A DNA stretch of 64,000 nucleotides from Diorhabda sublineata (lineage: Eukaryota > Arthropoda > Insecta > Coleoptera > Chrysomelidae), in NCBI RefSeq assembly GCF_026230105.1, contig NC_079477.1, forward strand, positions 439,001 to 503,000, read 5' to 3'. Positions 12,966 through 25,420 of the stretch are shown one piece after another (the stretch's first letter is position 1; each line of letters begins with the position of its first letter). A program made the translations under genes and the position numbers. The notes beneath the pieces are model-generated. The model was not told where the DNA came from and made no database searches. It saw nothing but the letters and a program-made list of their open reading frames with translations.

Positions 12966-15285
12966 CAATATCTAGATTTAAACAATAATTTTTCTACTTT
13001 GTTTGATAATACGACGTATTATCTTAATTGATTAAAATTGGAAGTGTAAAGCTCGGTTAGGTAAAGTTACTCAAAGCCCAGTTAGTTTAATTCGATGACT
13101 TCCATGTTTTGTCAATTCAGTTTCCAACTACCGCCTCCCAGAAAGGGTTAGCAAAAACTGCTTGCTGACGGCGGTCTCTCCTATAGCTCTAGCTAAAGCA
13201 TGTCCTAGCATTACAAATGAACTTGTTTTACCACTCTCCGAGACCCAACAATTTAATCAAAACGTCCCGACAGGCTTAACTCTGGTTTGTTAAGTTGTCT
13301 CCTAACGTACAAAACTTCCACTAGATGCCGCTTATATCGTAATTGGTTAGTCCACTACGTGATTAGTTTAGAATACGTTATATTGAATTTACAAGTTTTT
13401 TTTTTTGGAAATTGTCGAATATTATAGTTGCGTTCGGAAGTTTAATTTGTAGCCTTTGAAGTCTCTTAGAAAATTATGATTGTCAATTGTTTATATTTTA
13501 ATTAGATTTAGTATTATCCTACTTTTGTTGTACTTTTTAAATATAAACTACAATGTTTTTATGTCATATATTCCAAAAAAAATCGCCTAGTTGTCCGTGC
13601 AATCGATTTACTGTCGATTGTATTCAATTTTTTGCATATTAATCCTTGAAAAGACGCCGCTAATACTTAGGAATCATTCTACGGAGAAATACCAAAAAAA
13701 AAAAAAAATCACACGTACATTCTTGCGTAAGGCAGAGATTCGATGCTGACTGGAAGGCCTTCCATGACACCCAAAACAGTACAAAAAATGTTTCAGGATT
13801 CCAAAAAAACATAGCTGAAAGATGTTCCACGAGGAGTACCTCTGGCTGAAGTTTCCAGCAACAAAATAAACTTGATATATAAAACCTCTTTCGGGGCTTT
13901 AACTCAAATAATTTTCGTTTGGTTAATGTTAATAATTCCTCACTTGATAAGGATCTTTAGATTTTGGCTCGCCTGGATTTACAACAATGGAAAGACCATC
14001 ACATTTCTAGCTTCACCCCTTTTCTTTTAAAATCGCGATTTTTACCCTGTCGACACTTAATGCATTGAAACGATTCCCTTTTTCCAAGATTATAAATTGA
14101 AGGTGGAGTATTCAAAACAACTCTTAAACCTTCATCAAACACCTACTAAGAGATTTTGACGACTTATTTCCATTATGAAGTTTTTTCGTAAATCTACCTT
14201 AAAGCCTTAATCATCTGGACCATTCCTATTCAAAAATTCAAAATTTTCTTTTATTTCTAAAATATTTTTATATAAAAACCAGCACTGGATAAAAAAGTTG
14301 ATGTAATATTTAATGTGGAATCATTATTTCATGATGGTTGTTTAGTAATTTGTTAACACGATACGTCTGACAGGTTTTCATAAGTTATAGGTGTTATAAT
14401 GTCTGCGAATGCAGCTAAAACTACCTTCAGATGTGCGTATTGATGAGTTTCTTCAAAGAATACGAATTGAGGATATATATTCACGACTGGGAATTTCTGA
14501 GAACGCTGATTATTTCAAGAATATAATCTTTATTCTAATAACTTACCGCAACATACATTATTTGAAAATATCCTGCTATTTTATGCAATTAATGTTTATT
14601 TCAACAGAAAATAATCGATTTTACATACATAAGTTTTATTAGATTTTGTTCTTAGATAATTTGATAGATAAAAATACGTTGTTTCATCGATATATTTTGA
14701 GCTTTCTCGCTTTCATACACGAAACTATTTATTACAGAAGCTTAAAGTTTTGTAATATTGTTTTTTTAATGTATTTTAATGTGGTTGAGATGGAAAAAAT
14801 TGTTATAGTACCGTTTGCAGTTAATAGACGATCGTTTAAACTCGTTATTTTACTTTATAGGTTTACAATAATCGCGTTTGTACCTAGTCTACGAAACTAA
14901 CGAGGAAAAATAACGAAATCGTTGTTTCAACGGAAACACAAATTGGTGATTATGTCGGTAAATGATATATATTCAAACCTCGACGTCGACGAAGCTAAAA
15001 CTTTTAACCTCATAAGAAGAAAATTTATATATATATATATATATATATCTGTTGATTCGTTGATCAGAAAAACGAAAAAATCACATTTTATATCTCTAAA
15101 AAACGTTTTTCATAACATTCGATGTGGTAAATACCATAATTAGTTTGTTTTTTTCTATTTTGACCCCGTTTTCTAATCAAAAATTTAGGATTTGAAACTT
15201 GAAAGATGTTTATAAATCGTTTGGGAATCGATAAGGCGTTTCATCTTATACTTTCAAGCCTCTTAGCACTTTGTGGTATCAATTT
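12966..15285. other. No gene seen; TA microsatellite at 15026-15049
   Basis: AT-rich sequence with poly-A runs (13694-13709). The 13060-13380 stretch is less AT-rich but gave no clear protein match. Frames at 14409-14642, 14646-14900 and 14922-15143 are unrecognised and compositionally random-looking. Confidence 0.45.
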
Positions 15286-15289
15286 CACT

Positions 15290-15530
15290 CGAAAAATAGT
15301 GGAACCATGCTTTCCGACCTTGCAGAAGTTCTGGCAGTTTGTAGTGTGTTGTGAAATTGCCCCCGTGATCAGCCTTTCAATTTTTGACACCCAACAAGCG
15401 ATGTATAAATGTGATTATGGGTTTGATGACCCTAAGTCTCCAATATCTTTGAAAATTACCTCATCTAGTCGATTTTTCCAATTGAGTCTTCTATCTAGGA
15501 TGACTTCTTGATACTTTACTTCGTAGGTAG
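15290..15530 (-). pseudogene. LINE reverse transcriptase relic (C-terminal part)
   Basis: On the minus strand, about 15519-15446 reads VKYQEVILDRRLNWKNRLDE followed by VIFK. This matches the non-LTR reverse transcriptase block V-K-Y-L-G-V-I-L-D-x-x-L-x-W-x-x-H-L near the thumb domain. A frame change downstream gives WVSKIERLITGAISQHTT, like the R-x-x-C-x-x-I-T-G-A-x-x-T-T-P block that follows in the same proteins. It is a frameshifted fragment of an insect Jockey/R1-type element. The plus-strand 101-codon frame here is a shadow. Confidence 0.65.
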
Positions 15531-16599
15531 AATATTCCTGTTTTTTTCAATCGCATACTATTAATTTAAAAAATATTAAGAATGGAAAGTTGTCAAATTA
15601 ATGTTTAATATATTTTGGAAAAAGTTATAAATGCAAATTTGTAAAAGTTAACTCGTGGATATTCACAAAAGCAAACTCAACTCTCAAAAGGAATATTAAA
15701 CGAAATTCGTGCATTCCCTCGTGTATAAAAAAATAGTAGTGGATTGAAAAGATATCCACGAAGAAGCCGGATCAATATTACCGTTCAAATATTCTGTTTA
15801 TACATCAGAAATTAATTTTATCCTAAATGGAATCGTGAATATTTGGATTTTAAACAAAAATTTTGAGTTTTCAGCACATATACCTGGTTGTTCAATAAAT
15901 TTGTTATAATTTATGGATGCAAAATATAGTTAAATGTATAAGGAAGATAATGCATCCTAGAAAACACATTTTTCTCTGATTTCTGAATCCTAACAGTCTT
16001 CGAAGACGACACAAGTTTCATTTATAATTGAGAATCTCTTTTTTAATGCTCTAATTGTTGTTGAATTGAGACGTGTGAGTGTTGGAGACTTTATATATAT
16101 ATATAAATATTTCGCACGATCTAATTTTGCTTACATCCAATTTCGAACAGAATCTACAATAATCTTAAAAATTAAATTAGAATCCCCGAATAAGTACTCT
16201 CAGTGATTAGTAACTCACTTACGCTAATGAAATGAGATGTAAGCTTTCCGGAAAATATTCACAACTGAATAATGTAGAATGTAATCTTATCCTTTCCGTG
16301 CTTCGTGTTCAAATTGAATGCCATTTAATTTGTCGCCATGGGGTGTTGCAATTTGCTGCAAGTTGTTCACCGGATAATTCGTTACGAAACTATAATTAAT
16401 TATAAATATTGAGTAATGGACATTTTTCGGTTCTAATTTGTCAAATTCGACGTTTCGAAATTACCGAAATACTAATATTGACATACAACTCTTGTTATTT
16501 ATCAAATTAAGTTGTTGGATCCTGTATATTATGAATATTCCTCAACCAAACGTTTCTATTTCAATCTACGCTCTTGCAGCTCCCTTATTGTGTATTTTA
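15531..16599. other. No gene seen
   Basis: AT-rich sequence with a short TA run near 16090. No coding or repeat structure recognised. Confidence 0.5.
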
Positions 16600-16800
16600 T
16601 TATCAATTCTTACCATTCAAATGCTTCTATACGATCGATCGTGGCTGCCTCAATGTCCAAACTCCACTCCATTCGATCCTGCATCTAATTTCTTTATCCC
16701 GGTTCAGTTGCTGGTCGATGTAGCATCCTAGGTAATTGAAAACCTTCTAACGTTCCGTCCGTTTTTCATACATAAACTTCATCTTATTTAAGACGCAGTG
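16600..16800 (-). pseudogene. LINE reverse transcriptase relic (YLGC block)
   Basis: Minus-strand translation about 16760-16640 reads KVFNYLGCYIDQQLNRDKEI followed by RCRIE. This is the characteristic block of non-LTR elements of the endonuclease/reverse-transcriptase type (F-x-Y-L-G-x-x-x-x-x-x-G-x-x-x-x-E-I-x-x-R-I). It continues for about 15 codons before a stop. The LINE tail at 25.2 kb may belong to the same broad group. The plus-strand frame 16438-16731 is a shadow. Confidence 0.6.
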
Positions 16801-17369
16801 CAAGCAAATTTAGCTTGGAAGAACGAACCATAGGAGTAGAAAACTCTTCACGATAAAATTCAGAACGAATATCAAACAGCAAAATGAAATATGATTGAGA
16901 CAGGAAAGAAAAAACAACTGAAGACAGTCCAATGGATAACCCAGAAGGGGTTCGTCTTCCTGGAAATGAACAAGCATTAGGCTTCTAATAAGATCATCCA
17001 TCCAACAAGGCTAGATCGTATCTTAAACTTCCTTGGAAGGCAATCTTCGGTTCAGCTGGTTACCGACAGTAGCAGTTGCCACAAAATCTTCTTCATGACT
17101 CATTTTTTTAAGGGCCGTGTCGATCGAAATAGTGTGGACACAGCTTAAGGTGGACTTTGAGCTGAAGATTCGACAATTACATAAAAATTGGGACTGATTC
17201 AATTGTCAGTCATTCAGTCACAAGCTTCGTCATTGCTTGTTTCAATTGAAACGGGTAAAATATAGTTTTCAAAAACATGTATTAAAGCTTAAATATAAGT
17301 TTATAGGTTAACAATTTTCTCAATTGAAAAAATCTATTAATTATTTGGTATAAGAAAGGACCGTTCCCA
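16801..17369. other. No gene seen
   Basis: Nothing recognised. The 63-codon minus frame at 16810-17001 may continue LINE-derived sequence but shows no motif. Confidence 0.4.
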
Positions 17370-17800
17370 TTTTGAGGTCGGCGTCTGGTGCGTTAAATTT
17401 AACTATCTTTGGAAACTCCTTATTCCATACCGCAAATTCCCTCGAAGATATTTCTGGATGTAACTTGGATTTGTCTTTTGTTATAACCAAAATACACGCT
17501 AGAACACAGAGTTGTATTATTTATAAAATAGTTCGATGCCTTTTTTCTAATCGTCAAGCACTACGAAAATTTTTGACCACCGAACCACTTTTTGAAGACT
17601 GGGAACAGAAAATAATCCGAGGGGGCTAAATCTGACGCAAATAGTGGTAGCAATTCAAACTTAAGCTGGTACATTGTCTAGTTGAAACAACATTTTCTTT
17701 CTTCTTAGCCAAATTCGGCCGTTTATGCTTGATTTTTTAACTCAAACGTTGCAGTCACTATTGATGATGCATGGAAATAAAATTTTGATCCAAACGACAT
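17370..17800 (-). pseudogene. mariner transposase relic (C-terminal half)
   Basis: The minus strand reads, in order, RRKKMLFQLDNVPA (about 17709-17668; compare K-K-V-L-F-H-Q-D-N-A-P-A, the middle catalytic aspartate) and then APSDYFLFPVFKKWFGGQKF (about 17626-17567, just after the last catalytic aspartate). Degraded C-terminal sequence runs to about 17370. Stops and frame changes are present. The plus-strand 85-codon frame at 17372-17629 is its antisense shadow. Family resemblance is to the copies at 49.2 and 50.3 kb. Confidence 0.75.
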
Positions 17801-19440
17801 GTTGAGAATGCACTTAAACCCTAAGAATGAGTGTCAAAAAATTAGGACGCTGAAATTGTTTATATATGAATTCGTTTTTTTTTTTTTTGTTTTCTGCTTT
17901 TCTCTGAATATAACCAACGTTGGAGTTGTGTGGTAAAGTCATTATTAATAATAAACGGGGAGTAGTACGTGAACAGCATATCGGGAACTATTTGATTCGA
18001 AATCAATAGTAAATTATCTGTAGATGTATCGATAAGAAAATCCCGAACGATTCTTCTCGAATAGAAGGTAATTGAATTTGAAAAAACTTGGAGGAAAAAG
18101 ATGGAGAGTTGGGAGATAAATAATCGAATGAATTAACTATACGAAAGTTGGTAAATACTGACGTGTTATCATGGCGTGAGGTGAATATAAAAATTCAAAT
18201 AGAATTTTTCATATTTGTACATTCAGTATTAAATATAAGAATATTTGATGAATAAAACGATAAAAAAGCAACAAATTTCAATAAATCCCCTATTACCGGA
18301 TCCAGTTAAACTAAAAATTGCGTTTCCAAATCTTTTAAGAAGCTTACTTAGAAAATTAGACGAAATGCGTGAAATTTTCCACCTGAGTTTTATATAAATT
18401 ATCTAAAGGGTTGAACTGCTAAATTCAAAACCTGACAGAATGTTAATGAAGTACTAGATAAATGTGTTTTGTGTTAATTATTCATGAGGATTTAAGAGGA
18501 TTATTCAATTTTTTAACGCATTAATGAAATTCAACGTCGGGGTATTAGACCAATGACCCAATGAAATAAAAATTTAAATCGCGATCTAAAGGCAAACCTG
18601 CATTTTTTTTTAATTTCATCATACATTTAAAGGATTCACACTAATTTTGCGTAATGTATCAAAAATTTACAAAGAATCGAAATATTTCTTCATCTGCATT
18701 CCATTTTTCAAAGTAAGGATTCCACAACAACTTTCTTTTACTAAAAATATTTTCTTCCATTAAATTTGAATGGAATGGGACAATCTGATAATTTATGATG
18801 GGCGTATTCAATAAGCGAGTAATGATGCTTATTCCGGTTTGTTCTAACATGTTATTTATGTTGTCGTTTGAACATTCGTCCACCGCGGTTGATTTCCACG
18901 CTCCTCGTTTTATCACAACTGTGATTCGACGTAATTAATCACTTTTGGAGAGGAGTCCAGTTTTAGGAACATACCAACTTTTGATCACGCGTCAACGATT
19001 GCACCGATTTTGCAAAAAAATTTTTTTTGTGGTGTTCGTTATTGTTTGGAGAAAGAAAAAATTCAAAAAAACTGCGTCGAAAAATGGATAATTCAAGAAT
19101 GTTTAACCACCAAACTTGGAACCAAACTTAGGGTCATGCAAATTAATGTCGAGTAAGCTATTCTTGTATATCTTCAATTTCTACGCTTTATTAGTGCTGC
19201 GAAATGTTAAAAAATTTTTAAAATTTCGAATTTTGATAAGAAAGATAAGAAATTTATTCAAAAAAACAAGCTCTCGATTAGTTGGAGTGGTGTTTGTCGT
19301 GTGGAGAAGCCTGTGGATATTTACCTTGCATTTCTGCAGGTGCATCGGTAGATAATTCCATGAGTTTGTACTTCTCCAAAAGTTATGGGTGTCTGCCTAT
19401 TGAATAAGTCTGATAAAAACTGCTCTAGTTGAGATTATGT
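17801..19440. other. No gene seen
   Basis: AT-rich DNA with a T-run at 17877-17890. The minus frame at 18659-18916 (85 codons) is unrecognised. Confidence 0.45.
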
Positions 19441-19444
19441 TAGA

Positions 19445-19760
19445 CAGTTTGGAAAAGCATTTGCCATATCAGTAAAACAAAGCTTTGCTGTATCAACTGT
19501 CCAAGTTTCTGGTCAACTCTGGATAGTCTATAAGTCGAACTGTATTGGATAGAGCATCTTCAGGGTAGATTTGGAAACCGAACTCCAAATGTATTCCGAA
19601 AATAGACGATTTTGGGACTTGTAGAAGTTTAAAAGCCGTTGGACTCCAAGTTTTTGTGAAGTTGTCTTTGCTAAATCCTGAGCTGCAGTTATTTCAAAAA
19701 TAACAGCTTGTGTCTTTGCCACATCGAGCTCAATCAGATTGCTTTTAACCCACTACAAAA
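19445..19760 (-). pseudogene. LINE relic (end of the reverse transcriptase ORF)
   Basis: The minus strand carries KTQAVIFEITAAQDLAKTTS (about 19717-19658), SEYIWSSVSKSTLKML (about 19603-19556) and, after a frame change, VRLIDYPELTRNLDS (about 19540-19496). Order and motifs match the C-terminal part of insect non-LTR reverse transcriptases, where P-x-S-x-L-x-x-L-D-x-x-Q is followed by I-R-L-I-D-D-P-x-L-T. At least one frameshift and several stops make it a relic. Confidence 0.6.
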
Positions 19761-21621
19761 CGTTTCTTTCGAGATCTGTATTGATGGTGGTGATCTGTAG
19801 ATAGATTTGGGTGCTGGGAGTTTATTGGGGCGGTTGTTTTGAACAAATCCAGTGTGTTATAGTCGGAATATAAAATTTTTTAAACGGATGTAATGTTGAA
19901 TAGTCGGGACACTTTTCATATATAATATTTTCTGCTAATTTGAAAAACAACTTTATCGTTTTTAGTAATTTCTTTTTATATAAAAACATCGTTTGGTTAA
20001 TTTGAAATATCGAAATTATTGGTTCGATTCATATATCTAACCAGAAATTTCTTTCTTGACGTGTAGATCGAGATGGGGAAGACATTTATTAATGTCTGGG
20101 ATTTTTATGATTAACGATGAGTTAAGTATCTACGCCGAAGACAGCTCATAAACTTATTTTTCCGACTATAATTGAGAGTTTTCCTTATAAACGACTTTGA
20201 GTTTCGACAGAATCTCCGCCAGCAACAAATAATTATATTGAGTGACCTCAGAAATGCCATTTACTGGTCAATTTATCATTTCGGTAGTGTCTACTACACC
20301 GACACCAAGGAAAAATCCAACCAAGAAGTAAAATACGACATTGGAAATTTGGAAAGCGTAAAATAAAATATCGTGTTGACGTATTACAATATTTACGAAA
20401 TATAAACTGATACAATTCGTTATGAAGATTAAAGTTTGGGTTAGTTAGTTTTGAATTCACTACTTTTTTCTTTGGGTTAGAGTCGAGCGACGAAATGCAC
20501 CGTATCGAGCTCAAGGAAAGATATCAGCAACGTGGTCAAAAATAATTAATGATCCGTGTAGAAAACGACGATAAATTAGGTCTTAGATACGCGAGAATTG
20601 GAAACCGAACTCGGAACAAAGATGTCGTCGTTTTTTACTCAAAAAACATTAAATGTAAAAAAAATCGAGTTCCTTATAACGGATAATGAATTAGTTTTCT
20701 CGGCAAAGTTTCTAATAAAAACGCGATCATTATCTGTATTTAAGTACCTAGTAGAAAATACTAACAAAATATTTTAAATAAGGCAAAAGCTCGAATGTCA
20801 AGTTTGAAAGTAGTTATAATTCATAAGAGCAGTTAGATAAGTGAAATTAGATAAACTGTAGTTGAGTTATTGATTCAGTCCTCAAACTTGATCTAAAGAA
20901 TGTGTAATGTATGTACGAGAGAGACCGCGAGGGTGTTGGGTTTAAATTAATTACTCGATGGCTCATTTATTAATGATGGTTTCGCGAGATTTGTTCAGAA
21001 TTTACTAGCTTTTTATCTTTATTTCGCGTCATTAACGTTGACAAATAATAATTATGTTGTAGATGATTATTTGATTCAATTTGAAAATATCTTTCGGTTT
21101 GTCGTTGGCATTAAGATATTATCATAATGGCCAAAATAATAGGATTACATAAAAAGTGTATATAACATGTTTTGTAGAGCTTTTTTTGAGCTTCAATTTT
21201 TATTCGAAACTATTTTCTCCGAAATCCATATTTACGAAGATATTGTTATAACTTTGAAGAGGGCCTGGTCAATCTAATAAAACCAAAATTTGGTTTGAGT
21301 TTCCGACAAATCATCTTTTCGAAATTACACTTAATACATGATATTTTTGAAAAATTTTCATTTTATATATGAATTTTGGAAATTTCTTATCTCATAAACT
21401 TATATTTATACCTGTTAACTCTGGTACTACGGTAAGTTAGTTCCAATTCATTTTTTTGGTTTAAAATAAATGCCATTATAAAATTTTTAATCCCCCCTAT
21501 GTAATAATCATAATTTTTAATATTTATAAATTGAATTGATCACTGAAATTACATGTTTAAGACAGAAATCTCTCGGAAAGTTTTAATGAAATTTGAATCC
21601 CAATTAAATTTAATAAAGATT
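19761..21621. other. No gene seen
   Basis: AT-rich sequence. Overlapping frames at 20172-20366 (plus) and 20248-20514 (minus) are unrecognised. Confidence 0.45.
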
Positions 21622-21828
21622 TATTAATGCATCTAGCTATTCTTCATTTTTGGTCTATTTTGTTTTAAAATTAGTTCTTTTAAATAATTTTTAAAAAGAA
21701 AGATAAATTTTGACGTTTCAAAATATATATTTTGATAAAGGCTTTAGGAAAAGTCGAAAACATTATCAAAAAGAACTAATTTTAAAACAAAATAGAACAA
21801 AAATGAAAAACATTTAGATGCATTAATA
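21622..21828. repeat. Small hairpin (MITE-like) element
   Basis: Two inverted arms of about 60 bp (21622-21681 and 21770-21828) begin and end with 'tattaatgcatcta' and share 'ttttgttttaaaattagttc' in inverted form. About 90 bp of unrelated AT-rich loop separates them. Identity of the arms is roughly 85-90 percent by eye. The terminal ATTAAT may be a duplicated target site or part of the arms. No coding capacity. Superfamily unknown. Confidence 0.8.
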
Positions 21829-24429
21829 TAAAAAAAGGTTTAAGAAATAAGAAATTGAAGAAATCGATTCATTATTTGACACCGATACAAATATATAAAA
21901 TTTATTGTAATACGATTATTTAAATTAATAGAAAATATGTTTTTATCGCAATTTTTTACGAATTTTAAAGTAATCTCAATGAATTTTAACATAAATCGAA
22001 TGCAATTATTCATTTTTATCACCAAATTTTTTCTCTACAAGCTATTAATAATCTTATAATTGATTCTCATCATTCCGGACTATAATTAATAATTTTTTGT
22101 TCCAGGTATGTGCAACTGCTACTAGTTTATTTAGTAAGTAAATAAATTCGATAAATGCGATTTAATTCAAACTATCAACGTTAAAATTTCAAAATTGTTA
22201 GTTCGCAAACAATTTAACCATTCCATTGTTAACGCATCGAAACTACAACGCGTAAATTCTAATACCAACATGACTGACAACACATATTCTTCCTCGGTAT
22301 TCATCGACAAGCGATGAATAACAGATGAATAACAATTCGAAACAGGAGGAGCGCAACAGAGACATTAAATCAGTACAGGACTCACCCAAACGGATACCGA
22401 AACATTTCCAACTATACTTTCAATTTATTTATTATTAGTTTATACAATTTAATTCTAAAGCGATTACCGAACATTTATTAATAATATTTGTCACACGATT
22501 CACATAAAAGATTCCAAGAAAAGTTTTTATGACGAATAACTTCTGAATAATACTCTAGAATAAAATCTACGTCTGTATATGCTATTCGTTGATTACAGAC
22601 TGGACTAAAACAAATTAAAAAGGCAATGGAAATCAGAATTCAAAAGATTTGGGATAGGAAAATCCATTTTCCACAACATCTAGGAAATCAATAGAATCAA
22701 ACATCGATATCTAGCATGTAAAAACAAAGCTACTGAAAAAGATCGGCAGAAACCATGAGGAATCAGATATTATTAAATATTTGAGGTGCCTAGAATCAAA
22801 AACCATATTTTTTCGAAGTCAAGTTTGATATTGTTTGTTATAGATTCAGTACAACTGTTATTTTGTATCAAATCCCGCGACATGCTAGTGAATTTTGAGA
22901 TCAAAAATGATATTTAGTTTGAAAATCCGTTAAATCCAAATCGGCTATCGTTACTTCACTATCCATGATCCTCTGCAAGTTATATTTTATTTTCCACGCG
23001 GTATTTGGTTGGATTGAGGAAGATTTGTAAAACAAGGACACTATTCTTAAGCCAAAAAAGTTCTGGGGAAATTATGTTGGGGTCACTGTCCCGGTTAAAG
23101 ACTGGAATATCAAAAAATGCAGAAAAAAATCGAACTTTTCGTACCATATTAAATTCTACAAGGTCACTTGAACATTTGTTACATAAATATTTTTTCAACC
23201 TATCTGTGCTAAAAAAGACCAAGGAGAAAATTAACATTCTGCTCCAGGGTGAATTCTTTTATGGGACTAAAACTTGTCAAACTAAATTTGCCTTAGAACT
23301 GTAAAAACAAAGGATGTTGCGAAACTGTTAACAAAGTTCTTTGGACAAGAGAAACCACATTTGGAAAACCAAGAATGAAGAAAATATTGTCCGATCTAAT
23401 ATAACAATAAAGACATTCCATAATTGAGCCCAAGAATCTGCAGAGTTAATTTTAGTTGTAATTTTTTTTGAACTCGTGCTGAATCGATTTTTATCGTTGA
23501 CATAGTCGATTTTTGACATTCTATCTTATCGTTTGTTTGGTAAATTTTCTCAACATGCATTATCTTCAAGTCTTCTTAACATATATACTAGTTGATTGTG
23601 ATTTTTTAAATCTTTCTGAACCGTGCAACGTACAAATTTTTCCTCCAGTTTGTACATTTGAAGTGTTGTATCTTTTTTCCAATTATTTTTCGTATAAATC
23701 CGTTAAATAAGATGATATTTTTGATATACTGCATACTGGTCATATTTTTTATTGTAAACAGTTCGAAAAATTGAATTTTTGACGATTCGGCGTCAGTCCA
23801 TGACTGTAGATTTCAAACGATAGTAGTACATTTATAATTTATAGATACCCTTTCCATTATTTGGTGAGCAGCGCCAGTCTCAAACATTCGGCATTTTTCA
23901 AATGTCCACCCGAATAGTCGCAGGTGGTGTTTATCCCAAAATCTATTTTCACGAAGAATAGAAACGATTGTTCGTTCAGTATACGAAATAAATAAATGAG
24001 ACACTGATGAGCGTGTCTATTTCGCAACCGAAAAGCTATTTCAGACACGTAGCAGGATAGCAGGACAATTTTTTTCATTCAATTTTATATATTTGCTTGT
24101 AGTACAAGATAAAAAACTGACTATTAAATCTTTTAATGAACAAACAAACTCGATAATCAAAAACGCATCAATTATTTTTTCGTTTAGGATCATAATTAAC
24201 ACCCGACCACTTTATTTACTAACTGCTTTCGTCCTTTCTAACCTATAAATACATTATTACTCCAAGGATATTCGGGGGATCTGATTTTCGTCTGTCCACG
24301 TTAGGAATTTGATTTGATTAGTATACAAACAATAAAAAGTTGTATTTAATGTCTCAAAACAAAATTCACATTTACAAAAACATTTTTTAGACAAGCAGGG
24401 AATTCAAAATATTGAAATGTATTTGCCTG
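21829..24429. other. No gene seen
   Basis: AT-rich DNA. The two overlapping frames at 22980-23237 (minus) and 23005-23304 (plus, 99 codons) are not recognisable, and neither has family motifs. The remaining frames are short. Confidence 0.45.
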
Positions 24430-24742
24430 GAAGTTTATTTCTCAAAAATCGAGTCTGAAGGTTCGCGGCGGTTATTTTCTTTCGATTCTACAAGATTTTG
24501 TTATTGCAAACTTTATATTTGACATAACCTCGTAGGAAAAAGTGCGAAGACGTTAAATCTGCGCATTGGATTCGCTGTAACTGTGCATAATTGCAATCTT
24601 GCTTGATGGATCGTTCGGGATCGTTTCGAACAGACCCAGTCAACTGTTCTAGATGACCTTGGACGCTCGCGATCAAACTAGAACCATTTTCTTCTTTTAT
24701 TTCAAACGTTGTAATGCTCCGGAGTTCAGTGGTATTTCCCAC
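24430..24742 (-). pseudogene. DDE transposase relic, C-terminal end
   Basis: The minus-strand frame contains ERSIKQDCNYAQLQ and then DLTSSHFFLRGYVKYKVCNN. The second piece matches the S-P-D-L-T-P-L-D-F-F-L-W-G-Y-x-K-x-x-V-Y block of Tc/mariner-related transposases found in many insect genomes. Downstream, ITAANL (about 24460) fits the following I-x-x-A-I region. Pro, Leu and Trp positions in the block are lost, so the copy is degenerate. Confidence 0.5.
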
Positions 24743-25199
24743 TCACATTGAAAGTGAATAAATGCATCGTTTTGTACATAAGCGAAATCATCTTCAGGTA
24801 TTCTTTAAGGCAGCAAATCCCCAACAAAATTGCCGTTAATATTCGATAGATTTCCGAATCCAAAGTTGCTTCATCATTGTCGCTTTGAAATAGCAAAAGC
24901 AAATACTTTCTAAATTATCATGGTAATAGGTAATAGGTAAAATGCATACGACGCAGTTAAGTGATCGCGAGGCGTAAACCGCCGTCTCTAACATCACTTT
25001 TCAATTTATAGTCGCTTATCAATCAACTAAGTGCAGTTCAAACTTTCAACGGATATCGAACGACATGACACTGTTTTGTCGAATTTCGCGATTGATGTAT
25101 AACCAACTCTCTCGTTCATAAATCCAATCGAATTAGTTTTCGAAATAGAAGAAATTGATGGTTCGTTATTGGAAAATGAATGATTCTACAACAGGGTTA
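24743..25199. other. No gene seen
   Basis: No recognisable coding sequence or repeat. Confidence 0.45.
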
Positions 25200-25420
25200 T
25201 TATAACATATGAAAATGTCGCATCCACTGGCTAAGAACAATTCTGGGACATCTTCTAGTCTAAATAACTGTCCTTGCTTTTCTTATTCCAATCCATTCTT
25301 CAATATCCTTCAAACGACAGGTTTGTTTCCTTCCAATTCATCTACGACCTTCAACTTTACCCATCACAATCAACTGGAGGATACTGTGAGTACCAAATAA
25401 GCTTTTTTCCTGGATTTAAT
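25200..25420 (-). pseudogene. LINE 3' coding end relic
   Basis: The minus strand reads ILQLIVMGKVEGRR, a stop, IGRKQTCRLKDIEEWIGIRK and then degraded sequence. This corresponds to the C-terminus of endonuclease/reverse-transcriptase LINEs (L-Q-x-I-M-x-G-K-I-E-G-x-R-x-x-G-R-x-x-x-S-W-L-x-N-I-x-x-W). One stop replaces a residue in the first half. It probably belongs to the same broad LINE type as the piece at 16.6-16.8 kb. The plus-strand frame at 25209-25400 is a shadow. Confidence 0.65.

Noticed and set aside
20172..20514. Overlapping frames on both strands
   Set aside because: Mutually antisense, no domain, typical AT-rich composition.
22107..22134. Possible mini-exon: ttgttccag before and gtaagta after a 28-bp stretch
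   Set aside because: Splice-like signals of this quality occur by chance in AT-rich DNA and no neighbouring exon was found.
23005..23304. 99-codon plus-strand frame (with an 85-codon antisense partner)
   Set aside because: No domain, no splice context, and both strands are open, as expected by chance or from old repeat DNA.
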